A stretch of DNA of 32,536 nucleotides from Actinomycetota bacterium (GTDB lineage Bacteria; Actinomycetota; Thermoleophilia; UBA2241), in NCBI GenBank assembly GCA_026392275.1, contig JAPLCM010000102.1:1-32536 (forward strand), in the 5' to 3' direction. The notes beneath the pieces were generated by a model, which was given only the letters and a program-made list of their open reading frames with translations, was not told the origin of the DNA and ran no database searches. This document shows, in pieces, positions 16,364 to 25,841 of the stretch. Numbering within the stretch: position 1 is the first letter of the stretch; every line of letters begins with the position of its first letter. A program made the position numbers and the translations under genes.

Positions 16364-16978
16364 GTGGCGAATCTCAAGACCCGGTACACCGACGGAGCGC
16401 GCCGCGGCTTTTTCAAGGTCGGCGTCGTGCTTGCCCGGATCGGCGTCACCGCCGACGTGCTCACCGTCTTCGGTCTGTTGCTGCACGTCGGCCTGGTGCC
16501 GCTCGTCCTCACGGGTCACTTCGTGTGGGCCGTACCCCTGGGGATCATCGCGGGTTTCTGCGACGCTCTCGACGGCGCCGTGGCGCGCGCCGGCGCCGGC
16601 TCCACCAAGGCCGGCGCCTTTCTCGATTCGACGACCGACCGGATCTCCGAGCTGCTGGTCTCCGGGGCCCTCGTCGTCTACTTCGCGCGCGAAGCGCAAT
16701 GGTGGCCCACGGTCGGCGTCCTGGTGTTCATGGGGGCCGCGCAGATGGTCTCATACACCCGCGCCCGCGCCGAGGCGCTGGGCGTCGACTGCAAGGTCGG
16801 CTTCATGTCACGCCCCGAGCGCCTCGTCGGGCTCGGCCTGGGCTTCCTGTTCTCCGGCTGGAGCATCGGCAGCACGAGCTTCCTCGTATGGATGGTGTAT
16901 CTGCTCGCGGTGTTGACGTCGTTGACCGTCGTCCACCGCATGGTCCACGTGATGCGCAAGCTCCGCGCGACCGCGTGA
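16364..16978 (+). CDS. CDP-alcohol phosphatidyltransferase (phosphatidylinositol-phosphate synthase-like)
   Basis: DALDGAVARAGAGSTKAGAFLDSTTD fits DxxDGxxARx8GxxxDxxxD; adjacent to Ino1. Confidence 0.85.
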   Translation: MANLKTRYTDGARRGFFKVGVVLARIGVTADVLTVFGLLLHVGLVPLVLTGHFVWAVPLGIIAGFCDALDGAVARAGAGSTKAGAFLDSTTDRISELLVSGALVVYFAREAQWWPTVGVLVFMGAAQMVSYTRARAEALGVDCKVGFMSRPERLVGLGLGFLFSGWSIGSTSFLVWMVYLLAVLTSLTVVHRMVHVMRKLRATA

Positions 16979-17089
16979 TATACTCTCGCGCGTTATCGTT
17001 GAGCTCGCGGGGAGCGCTGCGCACGCCCGCGGGCGGTCCGCATCGAGGCGGCCGCGCACGCGGTCGCCGTCAGTGGAGGTAAACCGACT

Positions 17090-18193
17090 TTGGGTAATCC
17101 GGTACGCGTTGCCATCATCGGCGTCGGCAACTGCGCCTCGTCGTTCGTCCAGGGCGTGGAGTTCTACAAGAGCGCCAAGAAGTCCGATTTCGTGCCCGGC
17201 CTCATGCACCCCGTGCTCGGCGGCTACCACATCCGCGACATCGAGTTCGTGGCCGCCATCGACATCGACAAGAACAAGGTGGGCAAAGATCTCAGCGAGG
17301 CCGTCTTCACCAAACCCAACAACACGGTGAAGTTCTGCGACGTGCCCGCGAAGGGCGTCAGCGTCGCCCGCGGCATGACCCACGACGGCCTCGGCAAGTA
17401 CCTCTCGCAGATCATCCAGAAGGCTCCCGGCGCCACCGCCGACATCGTCGGCATCCTCAAAGAGACTCAGACCGACGTGGTGGTCAACTATCTGCCCGTG
17501 GGCAGCGAAGAGGCCACCAAGTGGTACACAGAGCAGATCCTCACGGCCGGCTGCGCCCTGGTCAACTGCATCCCGGTGTTCATCGCCCGCGAGCCCTACT
17601 GGCAGAAGCGCTTCGTCGAGGCCGGCGTGCCCGTCATTGGCGACGACATCAAGAGCCAGGTCGGCGCCACCATCGTGCATCGCGTGCTTACGCGCCTCAT
17701 GCGCGAGCGCGGCGTCAAGCTCGAGCGCACCAGCCAGCTCAACGTGGGCGGCAACACCGACTTTCTCAACATGCTCGAGCGCGAGCGCCTCGAGTCGAAG
17801 AAGATCAGCAAGACCAACGCTGTCACCAGCCAGCTCGACTACGACATGGGGGCCGACAACGTGCACATCGGCCCCAGCGACTACGTCAAGTGGCTCGACG
17901 ACCGCAAGTGGGCCTATATCCGCATGGAGGGACGCACCTTCGGCGACGTGCCTCTCAACATCGAGCTCAAGCTCGAGGTCGTCGACTCACCGAACTCGGC
18001 GGGCATCGTCATCGATGCCGTGCGCTGCGCCAAGATCGGCCTCGACCGTGGGCTCGCCGGTTCGCTCGAGGGCCCCAGCAGCTACTTCATGAAATCGCCG
18101 CCGGTGCAGCACCCCGACGATCAGTGCCGCCGCATGACCGAGGAATTCATCGCCGGCGACGGCATCGGCGCCACGGCCGTCTGCCAAGGCTGA
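17090..18193 (+). CDS. ino1: Inositol-3-phosphate synthase
   Basis: [75 protein letters not shown] start after GTGGAGGT. Confidence 0.93.
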   Translation: MGNPVRVAIIGVGNCASSFVQGVEFYKSAKKSDFVPGLMHPVLGGYHIRDIEFVAAIDIDKNKVGKDLSEAVFTKPNNTVKFCDVPAKGVSVARGMTHDGLGKYLSQIIQKAPGATADIVGILKETQTDVVVNYLPVGSEEATKWYTEQILTAGCALVNCIPVFIAREPYWQKRFVEAGVPVIGDDIKSQVGATIVHRVLTRLMRERGVKLERTSQLNVGGNTDFLNMLERERLESKKISKTNAVTSQLDYDMGADNVHIGPSDYVKWLDDRKWAYIRMEGRTFGDVPLNIELKLEVVDSPNSAGIVIDAVRCAKIGLDRGLAGSLEGPSSYFMKSPPVQHPDDQCRRMTEEFIAGDGIGATAVCQG

Positions 18194-18229
18194 CGCCCGC
18201 GTTCGCGGCGTTCGCCGCACCAGGTCTTC

Positions 18230-18265
18230 CAGACGGGCCGGGGCCGAAAGGCCCCGGCCCGTCTG
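18230..18265. terminator. Strong hairpin after ino1 (16-bp perfect stem, GAAA tetraloop)
   Basis: cagacgggccggggcc-gaaa-ggccccggcccgtctg; no U-tract. Confidence 0.65.
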
Positions 18266-18332
18266 TCCACCTGCGGGGCCGGTCGCGCTCCGCACTCGTT
18301 CCCTGCCCGTCCGGGTGCGGTAGCATGGGCTC

Positions 18333-20228
18333 ATGAGCCACAAGATCGGTATCCTCACGCCGTTTCTCTGGACCACGCCATCGGGCGTCAATCGTCAGGT
18401 GGAAGCACTGGTCGAGCGGCTCACGGCGCACGGTCATCGCGTCACCGTGATCGCCCCCAGCGCCGACCGGCTCGCGGTCGCCGAGGCGCGGCGCCGAGTG
18501 CAGGCGGTGCTCACCGGCGAGCGGCCGACGGTCTTCCTGCCCGACGAGCCCTACCCACGCTACTTCTTCGCCGGTGCCACCTACGCGGTGCGTGAGAGCC
18601 GCTCGCTCAAGCTCATCGCCGCTCCGGCGGATCTCATCGCCAACATCGACGTGCTGCTCGAGGCCGAGGATCTCGACGTGCTGCACCTTCACGAGCCGTT
18701 CGTCCCGGGCCTCGGATGGACGGCGCTGCGTCACGCCGGCTGTCCCCTCGTGGCGACGTTTCACGCGAACCCTGAGCGCATGGCGCCCTTCTGGGCCACG
18801 CGGCCGCAGCTACGGCGTCTGTTCGACTCGCTTGACGCCGCCATCGCTTCATCGCGCGCCACCAGGGACACGGCCGCGCTCACCTTCCCCGGCGCCTACC
18901 GCGTCATCCCGCCGGGCGTCGATCTGCAGCGGTTCCGGGCCGGCGACGGCAGAGAGCCCGGCCCGCTGCGCGTGCTGTTCGCCGGCGTGGAGTCGCGGCG
19001 CAAGGGCCTCGGCGTGCTGCTGCGTGCGCTGCGTTACCTCGACGACCGCGCCGCCGAGCTGAGCCTCGACGTATGCGGCGCCGACCGCCAGGAGCGGCGC
19101 TACGCGCGGCTGGTGCCGCCCGCCTTCGCGGGCCGGGTGCGCTTTCTCGGGCGCGTGCCCGACGCTGCCATGCCGGATCTGTACCGGCGCGCAGACGTGT
19201 TCTGCGCGCCGTCTCTGGGCCCGGAGACTGCCGGGGTGGCGCTGCTCGAGGCCATGGCCTGCGGCGCGGCCGTCGTGGCCTCGCGCTTGCCCGGCTACGA
19301 CGAGGTCGTCTACGACGGCGCCGACGGCCTGCTGGTGCCGCCGCGCCGCCCGCGGGCGCTCGCCGCCGCGCTCCGCCGCCTGCTCGACGACCCCCCGCTC
19401 GTCGGCCGCCTGGCGCACGAGGGGCTGCGCACCGTGCGCCGTTACGGCTGGGAGCGCGTGGCCGGCGAGATCGAGGGAGTCTACGAGCAGGTGGCCGGGC
19501 GGCGGCGGCAGCCGCTGCCTCGCCGCCGCCGTCAGCAGCGCGAGCTGTTCGCCGACTTCCACATCCACACGCATCACAGCAGGGATTGCGTCATGCCGGT
19601 GACCGCCATCCTCGAGAGGGCTCGCGAGGTCGGGCTCGACGTCGTCGCCATCACCGACCACGACAGCGCCGCCGGGGGTCTCGAGGCGCGGGAGATCGCC
19701 GACCGGTACGGCGTGCGGGTCATCGTCGGGGAAGAGGTCAAGAGCAGTGAAGGCGAGGTCATCGGCCTCTTCCTGGAGCGCACGATCCCCGGCGGCATGA
19801 CGTTCTCCGAGTCGATCGCCGCCATCAAGGAGCAGGGCGGGATCGTGTACGTGCCGCACCCGTTCGACCGCCTGCACGTGATCCCCGGCCCGCAGGTACT
19901 GCGCGCCAACGTCGCCGACATCGATGTGCTGGAGGTGTTCAATTCGCGCCTCGCCTTTCCCGGGTTCAACGAGCTGGCCGAGCGATTCGCGCAGCGCTAT
20001 CGCATCCCGGCGGCCGCGGGCAGCGACTCGCACGTGCTTCCCGGCATCGGCACGGCGCTGTGCGGGATCGACGACTTCTCCGGGCCGGGCGACTTCGTCG
20101 CGGCCCTCGCCGAGAGCCGCATCGTGCGCCGCCCCAGAAGCCGCATCTATCTGCAATCGCTCAAGCTCATCCAGACCACCATCGGCGGGCCTCCGCGGGG
20201 ATCTGGGCAGGATGATTCCCCTGCATAG
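18333..20228 (+). CDS. Glycosyltransferase family 4 fused to a C-terminal PHP-domain phosphoesterase
   Basis: GT4: SGVNRQVEALVERL, FAGVESRRKGLGVLLRAL, PSLGPETAGVALLEAMACGAAVVAS; PHP: DFHIHTHHSRD, AITDHDS, VPHPFDR, AAGSDSHV. Confidence 0.9.
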   Translation: MSHKIGILTPFLWTTPSGVNRQVEALVERLTAHGHRVTVIAPSADRLAVAEARRRVQAVLTGERPTVFLPDEPYPRYFFAGATYAVRESRSLKLIAAPADLIANIDVLLEAEDLDVLHLHEPFVPGLGWTALRHAGCPLVATFHANPERMAPFWATRPQLRRLFDSLDAAIASSRATRDTAALTFPGAYRVIPPGVDLQRFRAGDGREPGPLRVLFAGVESRRKGLGVLLRALRYLDDRAAELSLDVCGADRQERRYARLVPPAFAGRVRFLGRVPDAAMPDLYRRADVFCAPSLGPETAGVALLEAMACGAAVVASRLPGYDEVVYDGADGLLVPPRRPRALAAALRRLLDDPPLVGRLAHEGLRTVRRYGWERVAGEIEGVYEQVAGRRRQPLPRRRRQQRELFADFHIHTHHSRDCVMPVTAILERAREVGLDVVAITDHDSAAGGLEAREIADRYGVRVIVGEEVKSSEGEVIGLFLERTIPGGMTFSESIAAIKEQGGIVYVPHPFDRLHVIPGPQVLRANVADIDVLEVFNSRLAFPGFNELAERFAQRYRIPAAAGSDSHVLPGIGTALCGIDDFSGPGDFVAALAESRIVRRPRSRIYLQSLKLIQTTIGGPPRGSGQDDSPA

Positions 20229-20329
20229 CATGCGAATGACGTCTCCCGCTCCGGATTTGCGGGAAGCCCGCGAGGAGTTGGCCGGAGAGGCGCGAACTAC
20301 CTAGCGGAGACCCCGAACCGAGGTACCGC

Positions 20330-20932
20330 GTGGCGCAACCCAACGAAATCTACGACAAGTACCTGACCCGGGCGATCTCGGAGATCAACGAGCTCACCGG
20401 CGAGATCCTCAGGTGTTCCAGGTGTAGCCACGCGCGCACCATGCCGGTCATCGGCTCCGGCCATCCGATGGCCGACATCTTCATGCTCAAATACCAGGCG
20501 CGCCCGTCCGAGCTGCACGAAGGCGTGGCGTTCTTCGGGCGCGCCGGCACGGCTCTCATGAAGAGCTGCCAGCGGCTCAAGATCGACCCGCTCCAACTCT
20601 ACGGTACCAACGTCGTCAAGTGCGGGGAGGTGCGCGGCGGAAAGCCCGAGGCCAAGTGCCTCGAGCACCTGCGCCGCGAGCTCGCCATCGTGAGCCCCAA
20701 GCTCATCGTGGCCATGGGCGCGGAGACCGTGCAGGCGCTGGGCGCGGCCAACGTTCCGCTGGCCCGCGAGCTCGCCTATGAGCCCGGCGAGATCGGGGAG
20801 TTCACGCCGGGTACCGAGGTGCTCGTGACCCCCGACATCGACGCTTCTCTCGACGAACAGCGTCTCAAGGCCGCCTTCTGGCGCGCGTTTCGCCGGCTCG
20901 GCGAGTGGTACGACAACATCCCGCCGTACTGA
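20330..20932 (+). CDS. Uracil-DNA glycosylase superfamily protein (family 4/5-like) with degenerate catalytic motifs
   Basis: CSRC...FFGRAGTALMKSC...YGTNVVKCGEVRGGKPEAKC resembles Fe-S UDGs; GEAPG and HPS motifs absent. Confidence 0.7.
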   Translation: MAQPNEIYDKYLTRAISEINELTGEILRCSRCSHARTMPVIGSGHPMADIFMLKYQARPSELHEGVAFFGRAGTALMKSCQRLKIDPLQLYGTNVVKCGEVRGGKPEAKCLEHLRRELAIVSPKLIVAMGAETVQALGAANVPLARELAYEPGEIGEFTPGTEVLVTPDIDASLDEQRLKAAFWRAFRRLGEWYDNIPPY

Positions 20933-20936
20933 CCCC

Positions 20937-21656
20937 ATGACGCGCCTCGCGCCGGCCGTGGTCGCGGGCGCGGCGATCGTCCTCTGGGGCGCCCTCAGCA
21001 GCAGACTCCCGGCGCTGCCCGTCAGGGCCGACATCATGCTCTCCTCGGCGCTCGTGCTCGCGCTCGTCGCCGTGCTGGTATGGGGCCTTCTGCCGTTGCA
21101 CACCCTGGGCCGCCGCCTGCTCTTGGTGACGGCGGCGGCTCTGCCGCTGGCCATCCTCTTCGTCTGGCTCGGCTGGGTGCCGCTGGCCAATGTGGCCAAA
21201 GTCGTGGCCGCCGCCGCCCTGGGCATATGGATCGCCGAGGAGCTCGAGAAGCTGAGCTGGATCGTGATCGTCGCCGTGATCTCGGCGGCCGTCGATATCG
21301 TCAGTGTTGCGGCGGGCCCCACCAAGGCCATCCTCGAACAGGGACCGGTGGTGGTCGGCTATTTCACGATCGTCGTCACGTGGGCCGGCTACGCGTACAG
21401 CGAGGCCTTCACGGGGCTGGGGATCAGCGACGTCATCTTCCTGGCGCTCTATCTGGGAGCGGCGCGGCGCTTCGGGCTGCGCGTGGGATGGAGCGCCGTG
21501 GCCATGGTGGTCTCGTTCCTGGCGACGATCGCCGCGGCGATGTGGTGGACGGCGCTGCCGGCGCTACCGCTGCTCTCGGTGGCTTTCCTCGTCGTCAACG
21601 GCGACCTGCTGTGGCGGAAGCTGCGGCGCGGTGGGGAGGCGTCGGGCGCAGCCTGA
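20937..21656 (+). CDS. Polytopic membrane protein; candidate presenilin/SPP-like aspartyl protease
   Basis: Many TM helices; AAVDIVSVAAGPTKAILEQ, GLGISDVIFLALYLGAARRFGL, and ALPALPLLSVAFLVV resemble the D / GxGD / PAL motifs of presenilin-like proteases. Confidence 0.5.
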   Translation: MTRLAPAVVAGAAIVLWGALSSRLPALPVRADIMLSSALVLALVAVLVWGLLPLHTLGRRLLLVTAAALPLAILFVWLGWVPLANVAKVVAAAALGIWIAEELEKLSWIVIVAVISAAVDIVSVAAGPTKAILEQGPVVVGYFTIVVTWAGYAYSEAFTGLGISDVIFLALYLGAARRFGLRVGWSAVAMVVSFLATIAAAMWWTALPALPLLSVAFLVVNGDLLWRKLRRGGEASGAA

Positions 21657-21670
21657 GCGGTCGCGCGTCG

Positions 21671-23113
21671 TCAGGCGTTGCGCGTGAACAGGGCGACCGT
21701 CTCGATGTGGTGCGTCTGCGGGAACATGTCGACGGCCGCGACCCGGCGCAGGCTGTAGCCCAGCTCCGCGAGCTCGGCGCCGTTGCCGGCCAGCGTGGTG
21801 GGGTTGCACGACACGTAGACGAAGCGCTCCGCGCCGAGCGCCGCGGCGCGCTGCAACGCCCTGCGGGCGAGCCCGGCACGCGGCGGGTCGACCATGACCA
21901 CCAGCGGGCGCTCGGCGTCGTCGTGGCGCCCCGCGTCGAGCGTCGGGTGCGGCGGGAACTTGAGCAGGGGGCGCACGTCGCGGGCGTGGAACGCGACGTT
22001 GGCGACGCCGTTCAGCGCCGCGTTCTCGCGGGCCGCCGCGACGGCCTCCTCCTGGATCTCCACGGCCTGCACCTGCCGCGCGCCGCGCGCAAGGGGCAGG
22101 CTGAGCGAGCCGATGCCGCAGTACAGATCGACGGCGGGCTGCGTGAGGTCGGGGGCGGCGAAGGCCAGAGCCTGGGCATAGAGGGTCTCGCACATGGCGC
22201 TGTTGGTCTGCAGGAAGGCCGCGGCCGGCACTTGGAGATCGACGCCGGCGAGGCGCTCGCGGATGTGCGGCGGCCCGAGCAGCATGTGTGGGCCGTCGCC
22301 CACGGCCGCGTCGGCCGGCGTGTCGTTGACGGTGACGCCGAAGGACGTGCAGGCGCAGTCGGCGGCGACGCGCGCGACGAGCTCGGCCTCCTCGGGAAAG
22401 CGCGCCGAGACGAAGAGGTTGAGGAGGAGGTCGCCGCTCGAAAGGCCCTCGCGGACCACGAGATGGCGCAGAAGGCCGTGGTGGTGGTCGCGCCCGTACG
22501 GGCGCAGACCGAGGGCGCGCGCGGCGTCGGCCACGGCCTGCCGCGCCCGGTTGATACGCCCCGAGGCCAGGCGGCAATCCGTGGTCTCGACCACCTCGCG
22601 CCACGAGCCGCGGCGGTGCAGGCCGAGCTGCAGCTCACCGTCGTCGGCCTCCCCGAACGAGAACTCCATCTTGTTGCGATAGCGCCAGGGATCGTGCATA
22701 CCTCGAATCGGCTCGAGCTCGAAGCCGTCAAGGTGGCCGAGACGCTGCAGCGACTCCACGACTTGCTGCTGTTTGAACTCGAGTTGCGCCTCGTAAGTGA
22801 GGGTCTGCCATTCGCAGCCGCCGCAGTCGTCGGCGTGCTCGCAGACGGGGGCGATGCGGCGCGGGGAGGGGGTGAGGATCTCGATGACCCGCGCCTCCGC
22901 GTGGCTCTTCTTCCGCCGCGTGACCTTGACGCGCACGCGGTCGCCGGGCACGGCTCCGCGGACGAAGAGCACGAATTCGTCGAGGCGCGCGACTCCCTGA
23001 CCGCCGTAGGCGAGGGTGGCGATGTCGAGCTCGACGATGTCTCCGGGTCGCGGTGGCATGGGCGCCATGCTACTCGCTGCCTGCGCGCGCCGCGAACCGG
23101 CGTGATTGTCCAC
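21671..23113 (-). CDS. RlmD/TrmA-family RNA (uracil-5-)-methyltransferase with TRAM domain
   Basis: LDIATLAYGGQGVARLDEFVLFVRGAVPGDRV (TRAM), CEHADDCGGCEWQ Fe-S, DLYCGIGSLSLPLA, VDPPRAGL, YVSCNPTTLAGN. Start may be internal (~23068). Confidence 0.9.
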   Translation of the reverse strand: MDNHAGSRRAQAASSMAPMPPRPGDIVELDIATLAYGGQGVARLDEFVLFVRGAVPGDRVRVKVTRRKKSHAEARVIEILTPSPRRIAPVCEHADDCGGCEWQTLTYEAQLEFKQQQVVESLQRLGHLDGFELEPIRGMHDPWRYRNKMEFSFGEADDGELQLGLHRRGSWREVVETTDCRLASGRINRARQAVADAARALGLRPYGRDHHHGLLRHLVVREGLSSGDLLLNLFVSARFPEEAELVARVAADCACTSFGVTVNDTPADAAVGDGPHMLLGPPHIRERLAGVDLQVPAAAFLQTNSAMCETLYAQALAFAAPDLTQPAVDLYCGIGSLSLPLARGARQVQAVEIQEEAVAAARENAALNGVANVAFHARDVRPLLKFPPHPTLDAGRHDDAERPLVVMVDPPRAGLARRALQRAAALGAERFVYVSCNPTTLAGNGAELAELGYSLRRVAAVDMFPQTHHIETVALFTRNA

Positions 23114-23225
23114 CCGCAGGACCCCTCCCGGCCTGTGGACGGCGGCCGCAAGCTGGTAGAGTCGACGGCGGGTCGTCGGGGTGTGCCGCGGCCGCCGTCC
23201 TCATACGTCGTTCAAGGAGGGACAA

Positions 23226-24728
23226 GTGAGCGTGCCCGACCTCGAGACCTACCGCCGCCGCGCCGAGGAGTTCATCGGCGCCCTCGACAGCGAGTACAAC
23301 GAGCACTTCTCGGGCCGCAAGCCCGTCTGCGACACGGCGGCGGTCTACGACCGCTACCCCGAGCTGTTCACGCGCGACGCCGTCGTCGAGCTCGACGCGC
23401 TGTATCATCGCACCGTCGAAGAAGACGCCAAGAGACGCCTCGCCTACCTCAGTGCCTTCACCGTCGACGGGTTCATGGGCGAGCAGACCAAGCTTCTCGT
23501 CGACGAGATCGCCAACACCGAAGGCTCGACGACCATCGCCGTCGACGGCGAGACCATCGGCTTGCGTCAGGCCAGGGTCGTGCAGGGCAACGAGGCAGAT
23601 GCCGCTCGCCGCGCGCGCATCCAGAGCGCCCGTCTGGCCGCCACCGACGAGCATCTCAACCCTCTGTACGAACGGCACTGGCGACGCTGCCACGATCTCG
23701 CCGCAGACCTCGGGTACCCCAACTACATGGAGCTGTTCTCAGAGGTCAGGGGCCTCGACTACGGTCTGCTGCGCGCCGAGCTCGAGGGCTTCCTGCGCGA
23801 TACGGCGGGACTGTACGAGCGTGTCATGGACCGCCTGGCTCGCGAGCGCCTGGGTATCACCCTCGCCCAGCTCAGCTACGCCGACCTGCCCTACTTGTGG
23901 CGCGCCCCCGGCTTCGACGGCGTTTTCACCGCCGACGGCCTTGTGCCGACGCTCCGCCGCACCCTCGCCGGCATGCATATCGACCTCGACGCCCAGGCCA
24001 ACGTGCACCTCGACACCGAGGTCCGCGAGCTCAAGTCACCGCGGGCTTTCTGCGCGCCGGTGCGCGTGCCCGACGAGATCTATCTGGTCGTCCTGCCTCA
24101 CGGCGGCCAGGACGACTACGCCACGCTGCTGCACGAGGCGGGGCATACCGAGCATTTCGCGCACACCTCCCGGGATCTGCCCTTCGAGTACCGCCATCTC
24201 GGCGACAACGCCGTCACCGAGGCCTTCGCTTTCATCTTCGACCACCTTGTGGTCAACCGCCGCTGGCTCGAGCGCTACCTTCAGTTCACCGATGCTGACG
24301 ATTTTGTGCGCTTCGCCAGCATCAGCGATCTCTACTTCATGCGCCGCTATGCGGCCAAGCTGGCCTACGAGACCGAACTGCACACCCAGACCGGCGAGCT
24401 GCGCGGCGTGGCGGCCGAGTACAGCCGCAGGCTTGGCGAGGCCACCATGGTCGACGTGCCCGAGCAGATGTATCTGGTCGACGTGGACGACGGGTTCTAT
24501 TGCGCCAGCTACCTGCGCGCCTGGATGCTCGAAGGCGCCTTGCGCATGATGCTGCAGGACCGGCACGGCATGGACTGGTTCGCCAACGACGCCGCCGGCG
24601 CCTGGCTCAAGGAGCTGTGGTCCTACGGCCAGCATTTCACCGCCGAGAAACTGCTCCTCAAGCAAGGCGGCGGACGTCTCGACACCGACCCCCTGCGTCA
24701 CCACTTCGAGCGCGCTCTGGGCCGCTGA
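23226..24728 (+). CDS. M3-like zinc metallopeptidase
   Basis: GTG at 23226 after AAGGAGGGACAA; LLHEAGHTEHF (HExxH) with downstream TEAFAFIFDHL. Confidence 0.75.
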   Translation: MSVPDLETYRRRAEEFIGALDSEYNEHFSGRKPVCDTAAVYDRYPELFTRDAVVELDALYHRTVEEDAKRRLAYLSAFTVDGFMGEQTKLLVDEIANTEGSTTIAVDGETIGLRQARVVQGNEADAARRARIQSARLAATDEHLNPLYERHWRRCHDLAADLGYPNYMELFSEVRGLDYGLLRAELEGFLRDTAGLYERVMDRLARERLGITLAQLSYADLPYLWRAPGFDGVFTADGLVPTLRRTLAGMHIDLDAQANVHLDTEVRELKSPRAFCAPVRVPDEIYLVVLPHGGQDDYATLLHEAGHTEHFAHTSRDLPFEYRHLGDNAVTEAFAFIFDHLVVNRRWLERYLQFTDADDFVRFASISDLYFMRRYAAKLAYETELHTQTGELRGVAAEYSRRLGEATMVDVPEQMYLVDVDDGFYCASYLRAWMLEGALRMMLQDRHGMDWFANDAAGAWLKELWSYGQHFTAEKLLLKQGGGRLDTDPLRHHFERALGR

Positions 24729-24748
24729 GGCAGGGCGCGCGCCGCGTT

Positions 24749-25147
24749 TCAGCGCGCCGAGAGCACGCTCACGACCACGTGGCGGCGGCGTGGTCCGTCG
24801 AACTCCGCGAAGTACACGCCTTGCCAAATGCCGAGCAGCAGGCGGCCGTCCGCCAGCGGCACGGTGACGCTGCTGCCCATGAGGCTCGCCTTCACGTGTG
24901 CGTCGGCGTTGCCTTCGGCGTGCGTGAACATCAGGCTCTCGGGCACCAGTCGCTCGAGGGCCAGCTTCATATCGGCGCGCACCGACGGGTCGGCGTTCTC
25001 GTTGATGGTCACGCCGGCGGTGGTGTGAGGTACGTACACGACCACCACGCCGTCGGTGACGCCACTCTCGGTGGCCGCTGCCGCCACCTGCGTCGTGACG
25101 TCGACGAAGACCACGCGTTCGCGAGTCTGGATCTCGAAGCCGGGCAT
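24749..25147 (-). CDS. YjbQ / UPF0047 family protein
   Basis: VPHTTAGVTINENADPSV, HAEGNADAHVKASLMGSSVTVPL, GIWQGVYFAEFDGPRRR: signature blocks. Confidence 0.93.
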   Translation of the reverse strand: MPGFEIQTRERVVFVDVTTQVAAAATESGVTDGVVVVYVPHTTAGVTINENADPSVRADMKLALERLVPESLMFTHAEGNADAHVKASLMGSSVTVPLADGRLLLGIWQGVYFAEFDGPRRRHVVVSVLSAR

Positions 25148-25162
25148 GGTGAGACCTCCTAG

Positions 25163-25813
25163 TCAGAAGAGGCCGAAGCGGCGAGGGCGGCGCGCCTCGG
25201 CACGATGAGGGATGGTGCGCCTCTGTTTGAGCGCAGCCACCACGTCGGCCGTGGAACGCACTGGGTCGGGCAGTTCCGTGTAGCAGGCCATGAGCTGGCC
25301 GGCCACGTGCGCGTCGCTGCCGCCGGTGCGCGCGGCGCCGAGCTGGGCGGCGATCTGCTCGGCGGCGGTCACGTAGCGCTCGCCGAGCCAGTTCCCGTTG
25401 TAGACCTCCACCGCGTCGACGACCCCGGCCACCATGCGTTCGAGGCCGAGGTAGTAGGCGGATCCGCTGCGTCCGCCGCCCGCTCCCGGGTGCACCCACA
25501 CGACTGCGGCATCGGGCGGAAGCTCACCGGCGCGCGGGGCGTCCTGCACGGCCGCGAAGGTGCTCAGGAAGTCGAGGTCCGGCGAGAACACGACGAAGTC
25601 GCCGAACAGCGTGCTGATCTCGACGCCGTGGACGAGCAGTACGCCCTCGGCGGCCAGCGCCGGGGCCAGACTGCGGTTGTCCGACATGTCGCCGTGATTG
25701 GTGAGGGCCACGGCCTCGATGCCGTGCTCGACGCACCAGGCGACGTAGTCGCGGTAGCTGATATGCGAGCAGTCCGAGGCGGGATAGGTGTGCGTGTGCA
25801 GGTCGACGTTCAT
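25163..25813 (-). CDS. PHP-domain metal-dependent phosphoesterase
   Basis: VDLHTHTYPASDCS, ALTNHGD, VHGVEIST, WVHPG, GGSDAHV. Confidence 0.85.
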   Translation of the reverse strand: MNVDLHTHTYPASDCSHISYRDYVAWCVEHGIEAVALTNHGDMSDNRSLAPALAAEGVLLVHGVEISTLFGDFVVFSPDLDFLSTFAAVQDAPRAGELPPDAAVVWVHPGAGGGRSGSAYYLGLERMVAGVVDAVEVYNGNWLGERYVTAAEQIAAQLGAARTGGSDAHVAGQLMACYTELPDPVRSTADVVAALKQRRTIPHRAEARRPRRFGLF

Positions 25814-25841
25814 CGGCGTCGATTATAGACTTCCGGCCACC

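Noticed and set aside
18849-20231. 460-aa reverse ORF over the GT4-PHP gene
   Set aside because: Antisense shadow of a gene with intact GT4 and PHP motifs.
21080-24298. 1072-aa forward ORF
   Set aside because: Overlaps a membrane protein, an antisense methyltransferase, and a metallopeptidase, all with strong motifs; translation is compositionally biased with no domains. Shadow ORF.
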